Of a stretch of 64,000 nt of DNA, positions 21,493 to 32,230 are shown one piece after another. A program made the position numbers and the translations under genes. Origin of the DNA: Deltaproteobacteria bacterium (GTDB taxonomy: Bacteria; Myxococcota_A; Polyangia; Haliangiales; JADYYK01); the NCBI GenBank assembly GCA_020853705.1, contig JADYYK010000145.1:1-64000 (forward strand), given 5' to 3'. Numbering within the stretch: the first letter of the stretch is position 1; each line of letters opens with the position of its first letter. Below the pieces are notes generated by a model. The model was not told where the DNA came from. It saw nothing but the letters and a program-made list of their open reading frames with translations, and searched no databases.

Positions 21493-22304
21493 GCGGGCTG
21501 GGAGCCGAGCGCGCCCTGCGCGCCGCGCTGGTGGAGATCTCGCACCGGCTGCACCGCAAGGGCTGGGTCGCCAACCATGACGGCAACGTCAGCGTGCGCG
21601 CCGGCGCAGGCCGCTTCCTGGCCACCCCGACCGCCTTCTCCAAGGCCACCGTCGAGGTCGATGACATCCTGACCATCGGCGGCGACGGCGCCGGCGCCGG
21701 CGCCGGCAAGGTGCTGGCGGGCAAGCACCGCGTGTTCTCGGAGTGGAACCTGCACGCGACCTGCTATGCGCGCCCCGACGTGATGGCGGTCGTCCACGCG
21801 CACCCGCAGATGGCGACCGGCTTCTCGATCTCGGGCGCGCGCTTCCTGGAGCGGCCGTTCATCGCCGAGGCCGTGGTGTCGCTGGGACCGGGCATCCCGA
21901 CGGTGCCGTTCGCGATGCCGGGCGCCGCCGCCGCCGCCGCGCTGGCGCCCTTCTGGGCCGAGCACGACGCCGTGCTGCTGGCCAACCACGGCGTCATCAC
22001 CGTGGGCGCCGACCTCGAGCAGGCCTACCTGCGCATGGAGCTGGTGGAGCACCTGGCCAACATCGCCTACTTCGCGCACCACACCGGGGGCATCAAGCCG
22101 CTGCCCGAGGCCGCACTGGCGCCCCTGCTGGAGGCGCGCAAGAAGGCCGGCCTGGGCCCCGCCGCGCGTGCGCCGGGCAACCCGGCCGTGCTGGCGACCG
22201 CCGCCACTCCGGTGCCCACGCCGTCCGCCGCGAGCGGCCGCCCCGACGCCGCCGCCCTGGCCCAGATCATCCGCGACGAGCTGACCAAGGCGCTACAGAA
22301 GTAG
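21489..22304 (+). CDS. class II aldolase (fuculose-phosphate aldolase-like) with C-terminal encapsulation-peptide-like tail
   Basis: The protein has 271 residues. Residues 1-205 are an AraD/FucA-type class II aldolase with the zinc and catalytic residues in place: Glu85 (FSEW), His103 and His105 (VVHAHP), His167 (NHGV). Enzymes of this family cleave fuculose- or rhamnulose-1-phosphate to DHAP and lactaldehyde, and are the signature cargo of fucose/rhamnose microcompartments. After the enzyme comes a Pro/Ala-rich flexible linker (about 226-251). Next is a terminal amphipathic helix (about 252-271, core LAQIIRDELTKAL) that closely matches the pattern of BMC encapsulation peptides. It is coupled by 4-nt overlap to two vertex genes, so it should be lumenal cargo. 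A weak alternative is an adducin-like non-enzymatic role. The exact sugar is not determined. Confidence 0.88.
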   Translation: MSGLGAERALRAALVEISHRLHRKGWVANHDGNVSVRAGAGRFLATPTAFSKATVEVDDILTIGGDGAGAGAGKVLAGKHRVFSEWNLHATCYARPDVMAVVHAHPQMATGFSISGARFLERPFIAEAVVSLGPGIPTVPFAMPGAAAAAALAPFWAEHDAVLLANHGVITVGADLEQAYLRMELVEHLANIAYFAHHTGGIKPLPEAALAPLLEARKKAGLGPAARAPGNPAVLATAATPVPTPSAASGRPDAAALAQIIRDELTKALQK

Positions 22305-22308
22305 CGCC
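22289..22308 (+). terminator. hairpin spanning the aldolase stop codon
   Basis: Perfect 8-nt arms (ggcgctac / gtagcgcc) flank an agaa loop, and the stop TAG lies inside the right arm. A second element, a 14-bp perfect palindrome (ctggcagctgccag, 22317-22330), follows in the 31-bp convergent gap. Together they probably end transcription from both sides. Confidence 0.45.
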
Positions 22309-22335
22309 CCGCGACGCTGGCAGCTGCCAGGCGAG

Positions 22336-22623
22336 CTACCGCGGCGTCCCCTGCCCGTCGCCGCGCGGCCGCTGCCGCCGCTCCTTGGACAGCCACACGA
22401 TGCGCGATCGTCGCTCCGACCAGAAGGTCAAGAGCTCATCGCGCGACGGCACCTCCAGCGAGCGCTGGTCGTGCAGCGGCGCGGCATGGTTGCGGCACAG
22501 CGTCACCGCCTCGCGGCCCCCGTCGGCCTCCAGCGGATAGGCCGACAGCAGCACTGGATCGCGCTGCCCGCACACCTGGCACTGCGCATCACCCGGGATG
22601 GTCACATCGAATGCAGCTTCCAT
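22336..22623 (-). CDS. small Cys-containing hypothetical protein, 95 aa
   Basis: I do not recognise a family. The N-terminal half has CQVCG and, further on, a CRNH motif, which together could form a single Cys3-His zinc site. The C-terminal half is Arg/Glu-rich and helical. No signal peptide is present, so it is probably cytoplasmic. A block AAAACTTGCCCCC lies 27 nt before the ATG (22651-22663, minus strand), the same motif and distance as before the ParA-like gene, which suggests shared promoter architecture. It lies downstream of the HEAT-repeat gene in the same direction (39-nt gap) and converges on the aldolase gene. Confidence 0.65.
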   Translation of the reverse strand: MEAAFDVTIPGDAQCQVCGQRDPVLLSAYPLEADGGREAVTLCRNHAAPLHDQRSLEVPSRDELLTFWSERRSRIVWLSKERRQRPRGDGQGTPR

Positions 22624-22662
22624 CCCTCGATGCTCGGGCCAGGTTTTCTCGGGGGCAAGTTT

Positions 22663-24567
22663 TCAGCGCCTCGGCTTCGGCTTCGGCTTCGGCTTCGGCT
22701 TCGGCTTCGACCTGGGCTTCGGCTTCGACCTGGGCTTCGGCTCCTGCTTCGGCTCCGGCTTCTTCGTGCTCGTGCTCGTGCTCGTGCTCAGCGCCGCCAG
22801 CAACAGATCCTTCCTGGCCACGCCGTGCCCCGCGGCCAGCGCCTCGACCTCCGTCGCGAAGCCTGGCACCTCGTTTACGCCCCGGCGCAGCGCCTCGAGG
22901 GCCCTGGCGTCACGGGCCGCGTCCTTGCCGCGCGCCCAGCCTGCCACCCGCCTGAGCAGCACCCGCAGCACCGGCGCGGTCACGCACTGGTCCCAGAAGC
23001 GCCAGGTGCCACACATCGAGGTGCCCTCCCAGGGCTCGGCCGCCGCGATCAGCCGCTCACGGCGCGGCTCCGGCAGCAGCGCCAGCGTCGCGCGCAGCAC
23101 CGCCACCGGCAGCCCCTCACCCTGGCGTAGCGGCAGGCTCAGCAGGCGATCCCAGCGCTCCTCCGGCACGCGCCCACCCGCCGCCGCCAGCGCCGCCAGC
23201 GCCGCCGCGACCAGCACCCCATCCCAGTGCGCCGCCTGGGACTCCGCGATGCGCGCCGCGGCATCGGCCAGCGCCGCCTCCGCTGCCACGCCGTGCCCGA
23301 CCAGCGCGCGCAGCAGCAACCCGACCAGGCTTCCTTGCATGGCGTATCCGCCGGCGCCGACGCCATGCGGATAGCCCGCCGCCAGCAGCGCAGCGCCCAC
23401 CGCGGTCGCCGGCGGCGTCGCCGCCAGCGCCGCCAGCAGCGCGTCGTCGTCGATCTCGCTCGCCGACCACGCCAGCAGCCAGCGCCACAGCGGCCAGTCC
23501 CGCGCAGCGCTGGCGACCACGACCTCGTACGGCCCCGGCGGCGCCAGCCCGAGGTAGCGCCGCAGCGTGGCCTGCCCATCGTCGTCATGGCGGGCCTGGT
23601 ATGGCGCCAGCCCGGAGCCCGACACCGCGATGTCGGCCGCGGCACGCAGGAACGCCAGCGTTGCCGGGGCCAGCTCCCGCGCCAGCAACGGCGGTCGCCA
23701 GCGCGCCGGCTGCAGCAGCGCGAAGCCCTCGGCCAGCCGCAGCGCCGGCTCGCGACCCGCGCGCGCCTCCTCGAGCAGCAGCTCGGCCGCGGCCTGTGGA
23801 CGCGTCTCCAGCCGCCGGGCCAGCAGCGCCCGCGCCGCCTCGCCGAGGGCGCCGTCGTTCCAGGGCAGCTCCGGCGCGCGCACGCCTCCGCGCACCGCCT
23901 GCTGCAGCGCCGCCTCGACCTCGGGGCTGAGCGCCGCCGCATAACCCTGCGCCAGCGCCCCCGCCGCCTGCGCCCACGCCGGCCCGGCGAGTCGCAGCGC
24001 CTGGACCTCGTCCGCGCTGGCCCCATCGCCGCGGTAGCCGAGCTGCAACCCCAGCGCGATGGCCGCGCTGGCGCGCACCGCCACCACCTGCTCGACGCCC
24101 AGCCGCACCCGCAGGGCCTGCGCCGCACCGTCCGCGTCGGGCAGCAGGCCCAGCAGCCAGGCCGCGCGCGCCCGCACCTCGGCGTCGGGGTCGGCCAGCA
24201 GCGCGCGCAGCCTGGGCCCCCCTGCGGTCACCGCCGCGTGGCAGCGTTGCAGCGCCGGATAGGCGTCCTCACGCACATGACCCGCCGCCAGGCAGCGCTC
24301 GAAGGCACCCACCGCCAGCGCGCCGAGCAGCTCCAGCACCTGCGCCCGATCGGGCCCATCCAGCGCCGCGAGCACCGCGGGCACCGCGGCCGCGCTGGCG
24401 GAGTAGAGCGTCCCCTGATGCACCAGCGCCCCGGCCAGCTTGCTGCGAGCCGCGGCCCGGTCCTGCGCCGTTCGCGCCGCCAGCCCCGCCAGCAGCTCGG
24501 GCACGTCGGCCGCGCTGCCATAGGCGTGGCGCAGCTTGCGCCAGTCGACTGTGCGGGCCCGCTTCAC
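22663..24567 (-). CDS. HEAT-repeat-like protein with Lys/Pro-rich tail
   Basis: The protein has 634 residues and is very Ala/Leu/Arg-rich, with repeated helical pairs of HEAT/Armadillo type. Examples are the segments around PRLRALLADPDAEVRARAAWLLGLLPDADGAA (in pieces) and VVAVRASAAIALGLQLG. These superhelices are protein-binding scaffolds. No catalytic motif, signal peptide or membrane helix is visible. The C-terminus is low-complexity: a Ser-Thr run followed by alternating Lys-Pro dipeptides, encoded by short DNA repeats at 22672-22790. The start is GTG 24567. It follows the STAS gene in the same direction, but a hairpin at 24599-24616 may separate the units. The role is unknown. Confidence 0.75.
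   Translation of the reverse strand: MKRARTVDWRKLRHAYGSAADVPELLAGLAARTAQDRAAARSKLAGALVHQGTLYSASAAAVPAVLAALDGPDRAQVLELLGALAVGAFERCLAAGHVREDAYPALQRCHAAVTAGGPRLRALLADPDAEVRARAAWLLGLLPDADGAAQALRVRLGVEQVVAVRASAAIALGLQLGYRGDGASADEVQALRLAGPAWAQAAGALAQGYAAALSPEVEAALQQAVRGGVRAPELPWNDGALGEAARALLARRLETRPQAAAELLLEEARAGREPALRLAEGFALLQPARWRPPLLARELAPATLAFLRAAADIAVSGSGLAPYQARHDDDGQATLRRYLGLAPPGPYEVVVASAARDWPLWRWLLAWSASEIDDDALLAALAATPPATAVGAALLAAGYPHGVGAGGYAMQGSLVGLLLRALVGHGVAAEAALADAAARIAESQAAHWDGVLVAAALAALAAAGGRVPEERWDRLLSLPLRQGEGLPVAVLRATLALLPEPRRERLIAAAEPWEGTSMCGTWRFWDQCVTAPVLRVLLRRVAGWARGKDAARDARALEALRRGVNEVPGFATEVEALAAGHGVARKDLLLAALSTSTSTSTKKPEPKQEPKPRSKPKPRSKPKPKPKPKPKPRR
22672..22790. repeat. short tandem repeats encoding the Lys/Pro and Ser/Thr tail
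   Basis: A run of ttcggc hexamers is interrupted by two gacctgggc inserts and followed by four gtgctc hexamers. All lie in frame at the 3' end of the HEAT-repeat gene and would change only tail length if they expanded or contracted. Confidence 0.8.
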
Positions 24568-24598
24568 GAAGAGACACCAGTGCTCCCCGGCCAGAAGC

Positions 24599-24616
24599 TC
24601 CGCCCTTTCAGGCGGA
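24599..24616 (-). terminator. hairpin downstream of the partner-switch operon
   Basis: 6-nt arms (tccgcc / ggcgga) flank a 6-nt loop in the 66-bp gap between the STAS gene end and the HEAT gene start. A second gggcggaa follows the hairpin and could compete for pairing. No T-tract is present, so the terminator call is tentative. Confidence 0.3.
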
Positions 24617-24633
24617 ACCTCTGACGGGCGGAA

Positions 24634-25105
24634 CTAATGATCCCGGATGAACAGCAGGTACTGGTCCTCGAGATCGTCCACTTCCATCTTGCCGCCGCAC
24701 TTGGGGCACTTCACGTCGGGCAGCTTGGCGTTGTTGCGCTTGACCTCGGCGACCTGGAACAGCTGGTTCGACTCGACGTCGCACTTCTCGCAGGTCATCG
24801 GCGCGTAGAACGACACCACCTTGCCCTTGCCCAGGAAGCCCGCGACCATGTTGATCTGGTCGATGACCGGGGGCGGACACTCGATGAACTCGAGGTGCGT
24901 CGACTCCGGCACCTTGCGGATGGCGTCGATCCACGAGCGCACACCGAACGAGTTGATGCGGCGCACACCCTTGAGGCTGACGTGGACGCGGCCGGTGAGC
25001 TTGGTCAGGAACGACAGATCGGGGTGCTCGTCGATGACGCCGTGCAGGCGGATGAGGCCACCGCCGGCGAGATCGAGGCCGTCGACGCGGAACGCAGGCA
25101 GGGGC

Positions 25106-25113
<8 letters not shown>
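24634..25113 (-). CDS. STAS-domain protein with C-terminal zinc ribbon
   Basis: The protein has 159 residues. Residues 10-100 look like a STAS (SpoIIAA/RsbV) domain: beta strands alternate with helices and the conserved loop reads RINSFGVRSW, with Ser55 at the place where anti-anti-sigma factors are phosphorylated. Residues 101-145 form a zinc ribbon with CEKC (Cys108, Cys111) and CPKC (Cys136, Cys139), an unusual addition. Its GTG start overlaps the end of the HATPase gene by 8 nt, the classic arrangement of an anti-sigma kinase with its antagonist. The likely role is to bind the kinase when unphosphorylated and free its target. No sigma factor gene adjoins, so the output may be another protein. 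Confidence 0.75.
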
Positions 25114-26086
<973 letters not shown>

Positions 26087-26094
26087 CGAATCCC

Positions 26095-26100
26095 AGATTA
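26095..26100 (-). promoter_or_regulatory. candidate -10 element for the partner-switch operon
   Basis: TAATCT on the minus strand ends 8 nt before the ATG at 26086. The hexamer falls inside the N-terminal extension that the alternative start at 26107 would create, which argues for the shorter protein. Confidence 0.3.
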
Positions 26101-26124
26101 CCATCACGGCGAGCCACCCGGAGC

Positions 26125-27012
26125 ATGACTTTGCGCCTGCGCCTGCGCGTCACCTACCACCGCCCTGCCGACCTGGTCAGCGACCACGAGCAGCAGTTCA
26201 AGCATGGCGGCCTGTTCGTGCGCATCACACCTGGGGTCGACGGCGCCGAGCGCGGCGGGCCGGTGGAGCTCGACCTGGTGGTGCCCGGGGGGCAGGTCCT
26301 CCCGGTGGACGCGACCGTGCTGCAGGTGCTGCCCGGGGGCGTGGCGCTGGAGTTCAAGGCCGCCAGCGTGCCCGGGCTGGCCGACGCGGTGGCGGAGGCG
26401 CGGGCGGCCGGGGCCGCGGCTGGGCAGGCGCCGCTGCACGAGTGGCTGGATGCGCCGGAGATCGAGGGTGGGTTCGAGCTGGTGGAGAACCAGGCCGAGG
26501 CCGAGGCCGCGTACGGGTCGGAGTCCGAGTCCGAGTCCGAGGCCGAGGCCGAGTCCGAGTCCGAGTCCGAGGCCGACTCCGACTCCGGCCAGGCCGCCCC
26601 CGCGCGCGGCACCACCGCGCCCGCCCGCGTCGCCGGCGCCAACAACACCAAGAAGATGCACCTGGCCATGCACGGCTCCAAGGACGAGCGCGCCGCCATC
26701 CTGCGTGACCTCAACAAGCAGCTGCACCCGCTGGTGCTGCGCAACCCCAACCTGCAGCTCGACGAGGTCGTCGCCATGGCCAAGATGACCACGGTGTCGC
26801 CCGAGGTCCTGAAGGGGATCGCCGACCGCCGCGAGTGGTCGCAGCGCCCCGAGATCGCGCTGGCCCTGGTGCGCAACCCCAAGACGCCGACGCTGATCGC
26901 CGTCAAGCTGCTGGCCTGGGTCTCGAACGCCGAGCTGCGCCAGCTGGCCAAGGACACCCGCACCAGGCCCCAGGTCCAGCAGGCCGCGCGCAAGAAGCTG
27001 CTCGGCCCATAG
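26125..27012 (+). CDS. PilZ-like (TIGR02266-type) protein with acidic hinge and helical-repeat C-terminus
   Basis: The protein has 295 residues. Residues 1-95 resemble the myxobacterial PilZ-related domain, with FKHGGLFVRI, a small beta barrel and LPVDATVLQVLPGGVALEF. The Arg cluster expected for cyclic-di-GMP binding is weak, so ligand binding is uncertain. Residues 132-155 are an alternating Ser-Glu/Ala-Glu hinge encoded by hexamer repeats. The C-terminal 120 residues are helical pairs such as LVLRNPNLQLDEVVAMAK and ALVRNPKTPTLIAVKLL, like leucine-rich-variant/HEAT units. It is cytoplasmic, diverges closely from the pseudo-receiver gene (17-38 bp apart), and precedes the SDR gene. Control of motility or the envelope is an inference from the family. 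Confidence 0.7.
   Translation: MTLRLRLRVTYHRPADLVSDHEQQFKHGGLFVRITPGVDGAERGGPVELDLVVPGGQVLPVDATVLQVLPGGVALEFKAASVPGLADAVAEARAAGAAAGQAPLHEWLDAPEIEGGFELVENQAEAEAAYGSESESESEAEAESESESEADSDSGQAAPARGTTAPARVAGANNTKKMHLAMHGSKDERAAILRDLNKQLHPLVLRNPNLQLDEVVAMAKMTTVSPEVLKGIADRREWSQRPEIALALVRNPKTPTLIAVKLLAWVSNAELRQLAKDTRTRPQVQQAARKKLLGP
26518..26585. repeat. gagtcc/gaggcc hexamer tract encoding an acidic Ser-Glu hinge
   Basis: About eleven tandem hexamers of the form gagtcc or gaggcc lie in frame within the PilZ-like gene. Because the unit is 6 nt, copy-number change would keep the frame and only alter hinge length. Confidence 0.8.
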
Positions 27013-27068
27013 TCGGTCGTCCCGCGCAACCCCACCGTCCCCGCAAGAACACGAGAGGAGCCTCACCC

Positions 27069-27839
27069 ATGGATCCCGCAGGCAAGGTCGCCCTGGTCAG
27101 CGGCGGCGCATCAGGTCTCGGCGCCGCCACCGTGCGCGCGCTGGTCGCCCGTGGCGCGCGCGTCGCCATCCTCGATCGCGCACGTGACACCGGCGAGGCG
27201 CTGGCCCGCGAGCTCGGCGCCGCGCACACGCTGTACGTGCCGGTCGACGTCACCGACGACGCCGGCATGGTAGCCGCGGTGGCCGCCGCGCGCAGCGCCT
27301 TCGGCGCGGTGCACATCGCGGTCGGCTGCGCCGGCATCGGCTTCGCCGGCAAGGTGGTCAGCCAGGGCGCGCCGATGCCGCTGGGCAACTTCGCCATGAC
27401 GGTGCAGATCAACCTGGTCGGCATGTTCAACTTCGTGCGCTGCGCGGCCGCCGCGATGGCCGAGAACCCGCCCGACGACGGCGGCGAGCGCGGCGCCATC
27501 GTGATGACCGCGTCGATCGCTGCCTTCGACGGCCAGATCGGCCAGGCCGCCTACAGCGCGTCCAAGGCCGGCGTGGCCGGCATGACCCTGCCCATCGCGC
27601 GCGAGCTGGCGCGCCATGGCATCCGCATCAACACCATCGCGCCCGGCACCTTCGACACCCCGATGCTGGCCCAGCTGCCCGAGCCAGCCCGCGTCGCGCT
27701 GGGCCAGATGGTGCCGTTCCACAGCCGCCTGGGTCGCCCGGCCGAGTTCGCCGCGCTGGCGCTGCACATGGTGGACAACGCCATGCTCAACGGCGAGACG
27801 GTGCGCCTCGACGGGGCGCTCCGCATGGCGCCCAAGTGA
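27069..27839 (+). CDS. short-chain dehydrogenase (3-hydroxyacyl-CoA dehydrogenase type 2-like)
   Basis: The 256-residue protein is a classical SDR. Its NAD-binding glycine motif SGGASGLG (residues 11-18) follows beta strand 1, Asp at the end of strand 2 (AILDRAR) favours NAD, and the catalytic Ser-Tyr-Lys is seen in MTASIAAFDG and AAYSASKAG. The C-terminus FHSRLGRPAEFAALALHMVDNAMLNGETVRLDG matches (in parts) the HSD17B10-type 3-hydroxyacyl-CoA dehydrogenases, so a role in fatty-acid or branched-chain oxidation is likely. The start is set by a clear AGGAG site at about 27055. The stop overlaps the GTG of the RidA gene by 4 nt, so the two are coupled. Confidence 0.9.
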   Translation: MDPAGKVALVSGGASGLGAATVRALVARGARVAILDRARDTGEALARELGAAHTLYVPVDVTDDAGMVAAVAAARSAFGAVHIAVGCAGIGFAGKVVSQGAPMPLGNFAMTVQINLVGMFNFVRCAAAAMAENPPDDGGERGAIVMTASIAAFDGQIGQAAYSASKAGVAGMTLPIARELARHGIRINTIAPGTFDTPMLAQLPEPARVALGQMVPFHSRLGRPAEFAALALHMVDNAMLNGETVRLDGALRMAPK

Positions 27840-28228
27840 CCGCGCGACAGAACTTCGCCACCGGCACGCCGTGGGAGCCCATCGTGGGCTACTCGCGCGC
27901 GGTGCGCATCGGGCCGCACGTGCACGTCTCGGGCACCACCGCGACCGCGGCCGACGGCAGCCTGGTCGGTCGCGGTGACGCCGCCGCGCAGGCCCGTCAG
28001 ACCCTCGACAACCTGGTCGCCGCGCTGGCGCGCGCCGGCGCCACGCCCGCCGACGTGGTGCGCACGCGGATCTACGTGGTCGACATCGCACGCGACTGGG
28101 AGGCCATCGGCCGCGCCCACGGCGCGCTGTTCGCGACCATCCGCCCCGCCACCTCCATGGTGGAGGTGCGTCGGCTGATCGATCCCGACATGCTGGTGGA
28201 GATCGAGGCGGAGGCCTACGTCACGTAG
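27836..28228 (+). CDS. RidA/YjgF-family enamine/imine deaminase
   Basis: The protein has 130 residues, the family length. It shows the typical order GYSRAVRIGPHVHVSGTTA, QARQTLDNLVAALARAG, VVRTRIYVVDI and a final VEIEAEAYV. The Arg in the VRTRIYV strand and the late Glu correspond to the substrate-binding Arg and acid of RidA proteins, which hydrolyse reactive enamines and imines made by PLP enzymes. It begins with GTG inside the SDR stop (GTGA overlap), so it is co-translated with the dehydrogenase and may clear a reactive product of the same pathway. It is cytoplasmic and likely works as a trimer. Confidence 0.9.
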   Translation: MTARQNFATGTPWEPIVGYSRAVRIGPHVHVSGTTATAADGSLVGRGDAAAQARQTLDNLVAALARAGATPADVVRTRIYVVDIARDWEAIGRAHGALFATIRPATSMVEVRRLIDPDMLVEIEAEAYVT

Positions 28229-28247
28229 GCGCCCGCCCCGGGGGGGC

Positions 28248-30548
<2,301 letters not shown>

Positions 30549-30628
30549 GAAGATCACCTCAGGTCGTGCCAGTTGTTACCAGGCGCGCGTCTTAGCACAA
30601 CCACATGTCGGGCCGCGAGCGACCTTTG

Positions 30629-30662
30629 ATGCACGTGCATTTGCCAAGAGACTTCGTATACT
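30629..30662 (+). promoter_or_regulatory. candidate promoter and 12-bp palindromic operator
   Basis: TATACT (30657-30662) ends 7 nt before the ATG at 30670. A perfect 12-bp palindrome, atgcacgtgcat (30629-30640), covers the place where a -35 box would be. The palindrome may bind a dimeric regulator that replaces a -35 contact. Confidence 0.4.
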
Positions 30663-30669
30663 TGGCCCC

Positions 30670-31185
30670 ATGAAGCGTCGTCGGTGGCTGGTCCTGGGTG
30701 TGGTTGCCTGCGTACTGATCGTCGGATTTCGGTGGTGGCGGGCGCGAACGTCCGCAGGGCGCGCCGGCACCACGGCGGGCGCCAGCAAGGCCGAGGATCC
30801 CCGCCTGATCCTGGAGCGACCCTGGATCGATCGCATCCCCGAGAAGGCCACCGAGCACATGAACGCCTTCCTGATGGTCGACCGCGAGTCGCTCGGGATC
30901 TTCCAGAAGGGGTCGCAGTACCAGATCTTCCTCGAGCTGTTCCGCCACAAGCGCAGCGGCACCACCGCCAGGCCCGAGGTCAGCTTCAGCTTCCCGCAGA
31001 CCGGCAAGCAGGCCAAGGTGAAGTATCGCATCTGGTCTTGCGACGACCTCGACGGCTTCGACCTGTGCCTGGAGCTGTCGAAGAACCCGTGGACCGGGCC
31101 GACGCGCTACCACTCGGCGCGCGAGTGGGAAGGCAGCGGGGCGCTGCGCGAGGTGCAGGCGCGGCTGCTCGACGCCACCCACTGA
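30670..31185 (+). CDS. membrane-anchored hypothetical protein, 171 aa
   Basis: I do not recognise a family. An N-terminal basic stretch (MKRRRW) and one transmembrane helix (about 6-22, LVLGVVACVLIVGF) anchor a soluble domain of about 130 residues. That domain holds a Trp/Arg-rich start (LERPWIDRIPEKATEHM), two Cys in WSCDDLDGFDLCLELS and a C-terminal helix. The helix lacks a lipobox or clear cleavage site, so it is probably an uncleaved anchor with the domain outside the membrane. The start at 30670 is supported by TATACT 7 nt upstream; the frame is open further upstream but lacks coding character. It precedes the roadblock-like gene by 68 nt in the same direction. Confidence 0.7.
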   Translation: MKRRRWLVLGVVACVLIVGFRWWRARTSAGRAGTTAGASKAEDPRLILERPWIDRIPEKATEHMNAFLMVDRESLGIFQKGSQYQIFLELFRHKRSGTTARPEVSFSFPQTGKQAKVKYRIWSCDDLDGFDLCLELSKNPWTGPTRYHSAREWEGSGALREVQARLLDATH

Positions 31186-31218
31186 CCTCGCGACGGCCTG
31201 CGCCGCCCCGCCAGAAAT

Positions 31219-31247
31219 TTGCCCCCTTGCCTACATCACCCTACCAT
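31219..31247 (+). promoter_or_regulatory. candidate promoter of the roadblock-like gene
   Basis: TTGCCC (31219-31224) and TACCAT (31242-31247) are separated by 17 nt, and the second hexamer ends 6 nt before the ATG at 31254. The GAAATTTGCCCCC context matches the blocks before the ParA-like gene and the 95-aa gene at equal distance from the start codon. Confidence 0.4.
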
Positions 31248-31253
31248 CACAGG

Positions 31254-31640
31254 ATGATGAAGAAACCTGCGCAGAGAGAGCGGCGCCAGCGACGCGCCAC
31301 CGACATGAGCAACGCCATCACGTACCAGCTCGACGTCTGCGCCCGCGACGCCGCGCTGGAGGCCATGCTGGTGTCGGACGAGAACGGCCTGTGCCTGGCC
31401 GCGACCGGCGCTCGCGACGCCTGCGAGGAGCTGGCCGCCGAGCTGCCCATCATCGGGCGCAAGACGCGCGAGTTCGAGGGCGTCCTGCTCGCCGCTGGCG
31501 GTGGTCGGCGCGTCACCGTGCAGCGCTTCCACGTCGGCCCCGACGAGCTCTACCTGTGCGCGGTCGGCGGTGACGAGCGTCGCATCCCGGCGCAGATGGC
31601 ACGCTCGATCAGCGGTCTGTCGCGCATCCTGACGACGTAG
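31254..31640 (+). CDS. roadblock/LC7-like protein
   Basis: The protein has 128 residues. After a basic head (KKPAQRERRQRRATD) it shows a profilin-like roadblock pattern: a helix ending in LEAMLVSDENGLCLAATG, then CEELAAELPIIGRKT, the strand pair VLLAAGGGRRVTVQRFHV, and DELYLCAVGG followed by a C-terminal helix. Bacterial roadblock proteins such as MglB act as GTPase-activating or sensory partners of small GTPases. No MglA-like GTPase is in this window, so the partner is unknown. The assignment rests on pattern, not on invariant residues; a GAF-like sensory domain is a weaker alternative. It is cytoplasmic, with probable leaderless expression. Confidence 0.6.
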   Translation: MMKKPAQRERRQRRATDMSNAITYQLDVCARDAALEAMLVSDENGLCLAATGARDACEELAAELPIIGRKTREFEGVLLAAGGGRRVTVQRFHVGPDELYLCAVGGDERRIPAQMARSISGLSRILTT

Positions 31641-31712
31641 CTGACGTCACGTGGGTTGAAGTCCCCTGGGCCGCGCGCGTCGGAGTCGCGTGGCCGTCCG
31701 CTGGGAGAACCG

Positions 31713-32168
31713 ATGCGAGCGCTCGTGAGAGTCACCATGCTGGCCGTGGTCGTGGGCCTGGGCCTGACCGCCACCGCCTGCCGCCTGAACCCGATGGAGC
31801 GCCCCACCGTGAAGGTGACCGGGGTGACGGTGGGGTCGATCAGCTTCACCGGGGTGGACGGCGTGGTCGACCTGTCGATCTACAACCCCAACGCCGTCGG
31901 CCTGCCGCTGGAGGCGATGGCCTGGCGCCTGACGGTGTCGGGGCAGTCCGCGGTCAGCGGCCGCGCCGAGCTGGCCGACACCATCCCGGCCAAGCAGAAC
32001 GCCAGCGTGCGGGCGCGCATCCACATCGGCGCCGGCGCCGCCCCTGCCCTGGCCTCGGCCATCGCGGGCGGCGCGGTGACCTACCACCTCGACGCCACCT
32101 TCACCTTCCGCACCCAGATCGGCGCGCTCTCGGTCGAGACCTCGACCGACGGCACCCTCCGGCGTTAG
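31713..32168 (+). CDS. LEA type 2 / WHy-domain lipoprotein
   Basis: The protein has 151 residues. The signal peptide ends in LTATAC, giving a lipid-anchored mature protein. The body matches the LEA14/WHy (water stress and hypersensitive response) beta-sandwich: PTVKVTGVTVGSISFTG, DLSIYNPNAVGLPLEAMAWRL with its NPN motif, SGRAELADTIPAKQNASV and YHLDATFTFRTQIG. Bacterial members are periplasmic or surface lipoproteins linked to desiccation or stress tolerance. The start is the ATG at 31713 with GGGAGA 5 nt before it; the frame is open upstream, but that stretch has no signal peptide. It belongs to a rightward run of small envelope genes. Confidence 0.85.
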   Translation: MRALVRVTMLAVVVGLGLTATACRLNPMERPTVKVTGVTVGSISFTGVDGVVDLSIYNPNAVGLPLEAMAWRLTVSGQSAVSGRAELADTIPAKQNASVRARIHIGAGAAPALASAIAGGAVTYHLDATFTFRTQIGALSVETSTDGTLRR

Positions 32169-32217
32169 GCCTGCGCCGCGCCGGGCGCTGATTTTTCGGG
32201 TTTACGCGGCGGCGCGG

Positions 32218-32223
32218 TAAGAT
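32218..32223 (+). promoter_or_regulatory. candidate -10 element for the 32231 lipoprotein gene
   Basis: TAAGAT ends 7 nt before the ATG at 32231, with TTCGGG (32195-32200) 17 nt upstream of the hexamer. The nearby ATG at 32222 lies inside this element, which favours the later start. Confidence 0.3.
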
Positions 32224-32230
32224 GCGCGCC

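Noticed and set aside
26835..27068. Upstream extension of the SDR dehydrogenase
   Set aside because: It overlaps the PilZ-like gene in another frame, and a good AGGAG site marks the ATG at 27069.
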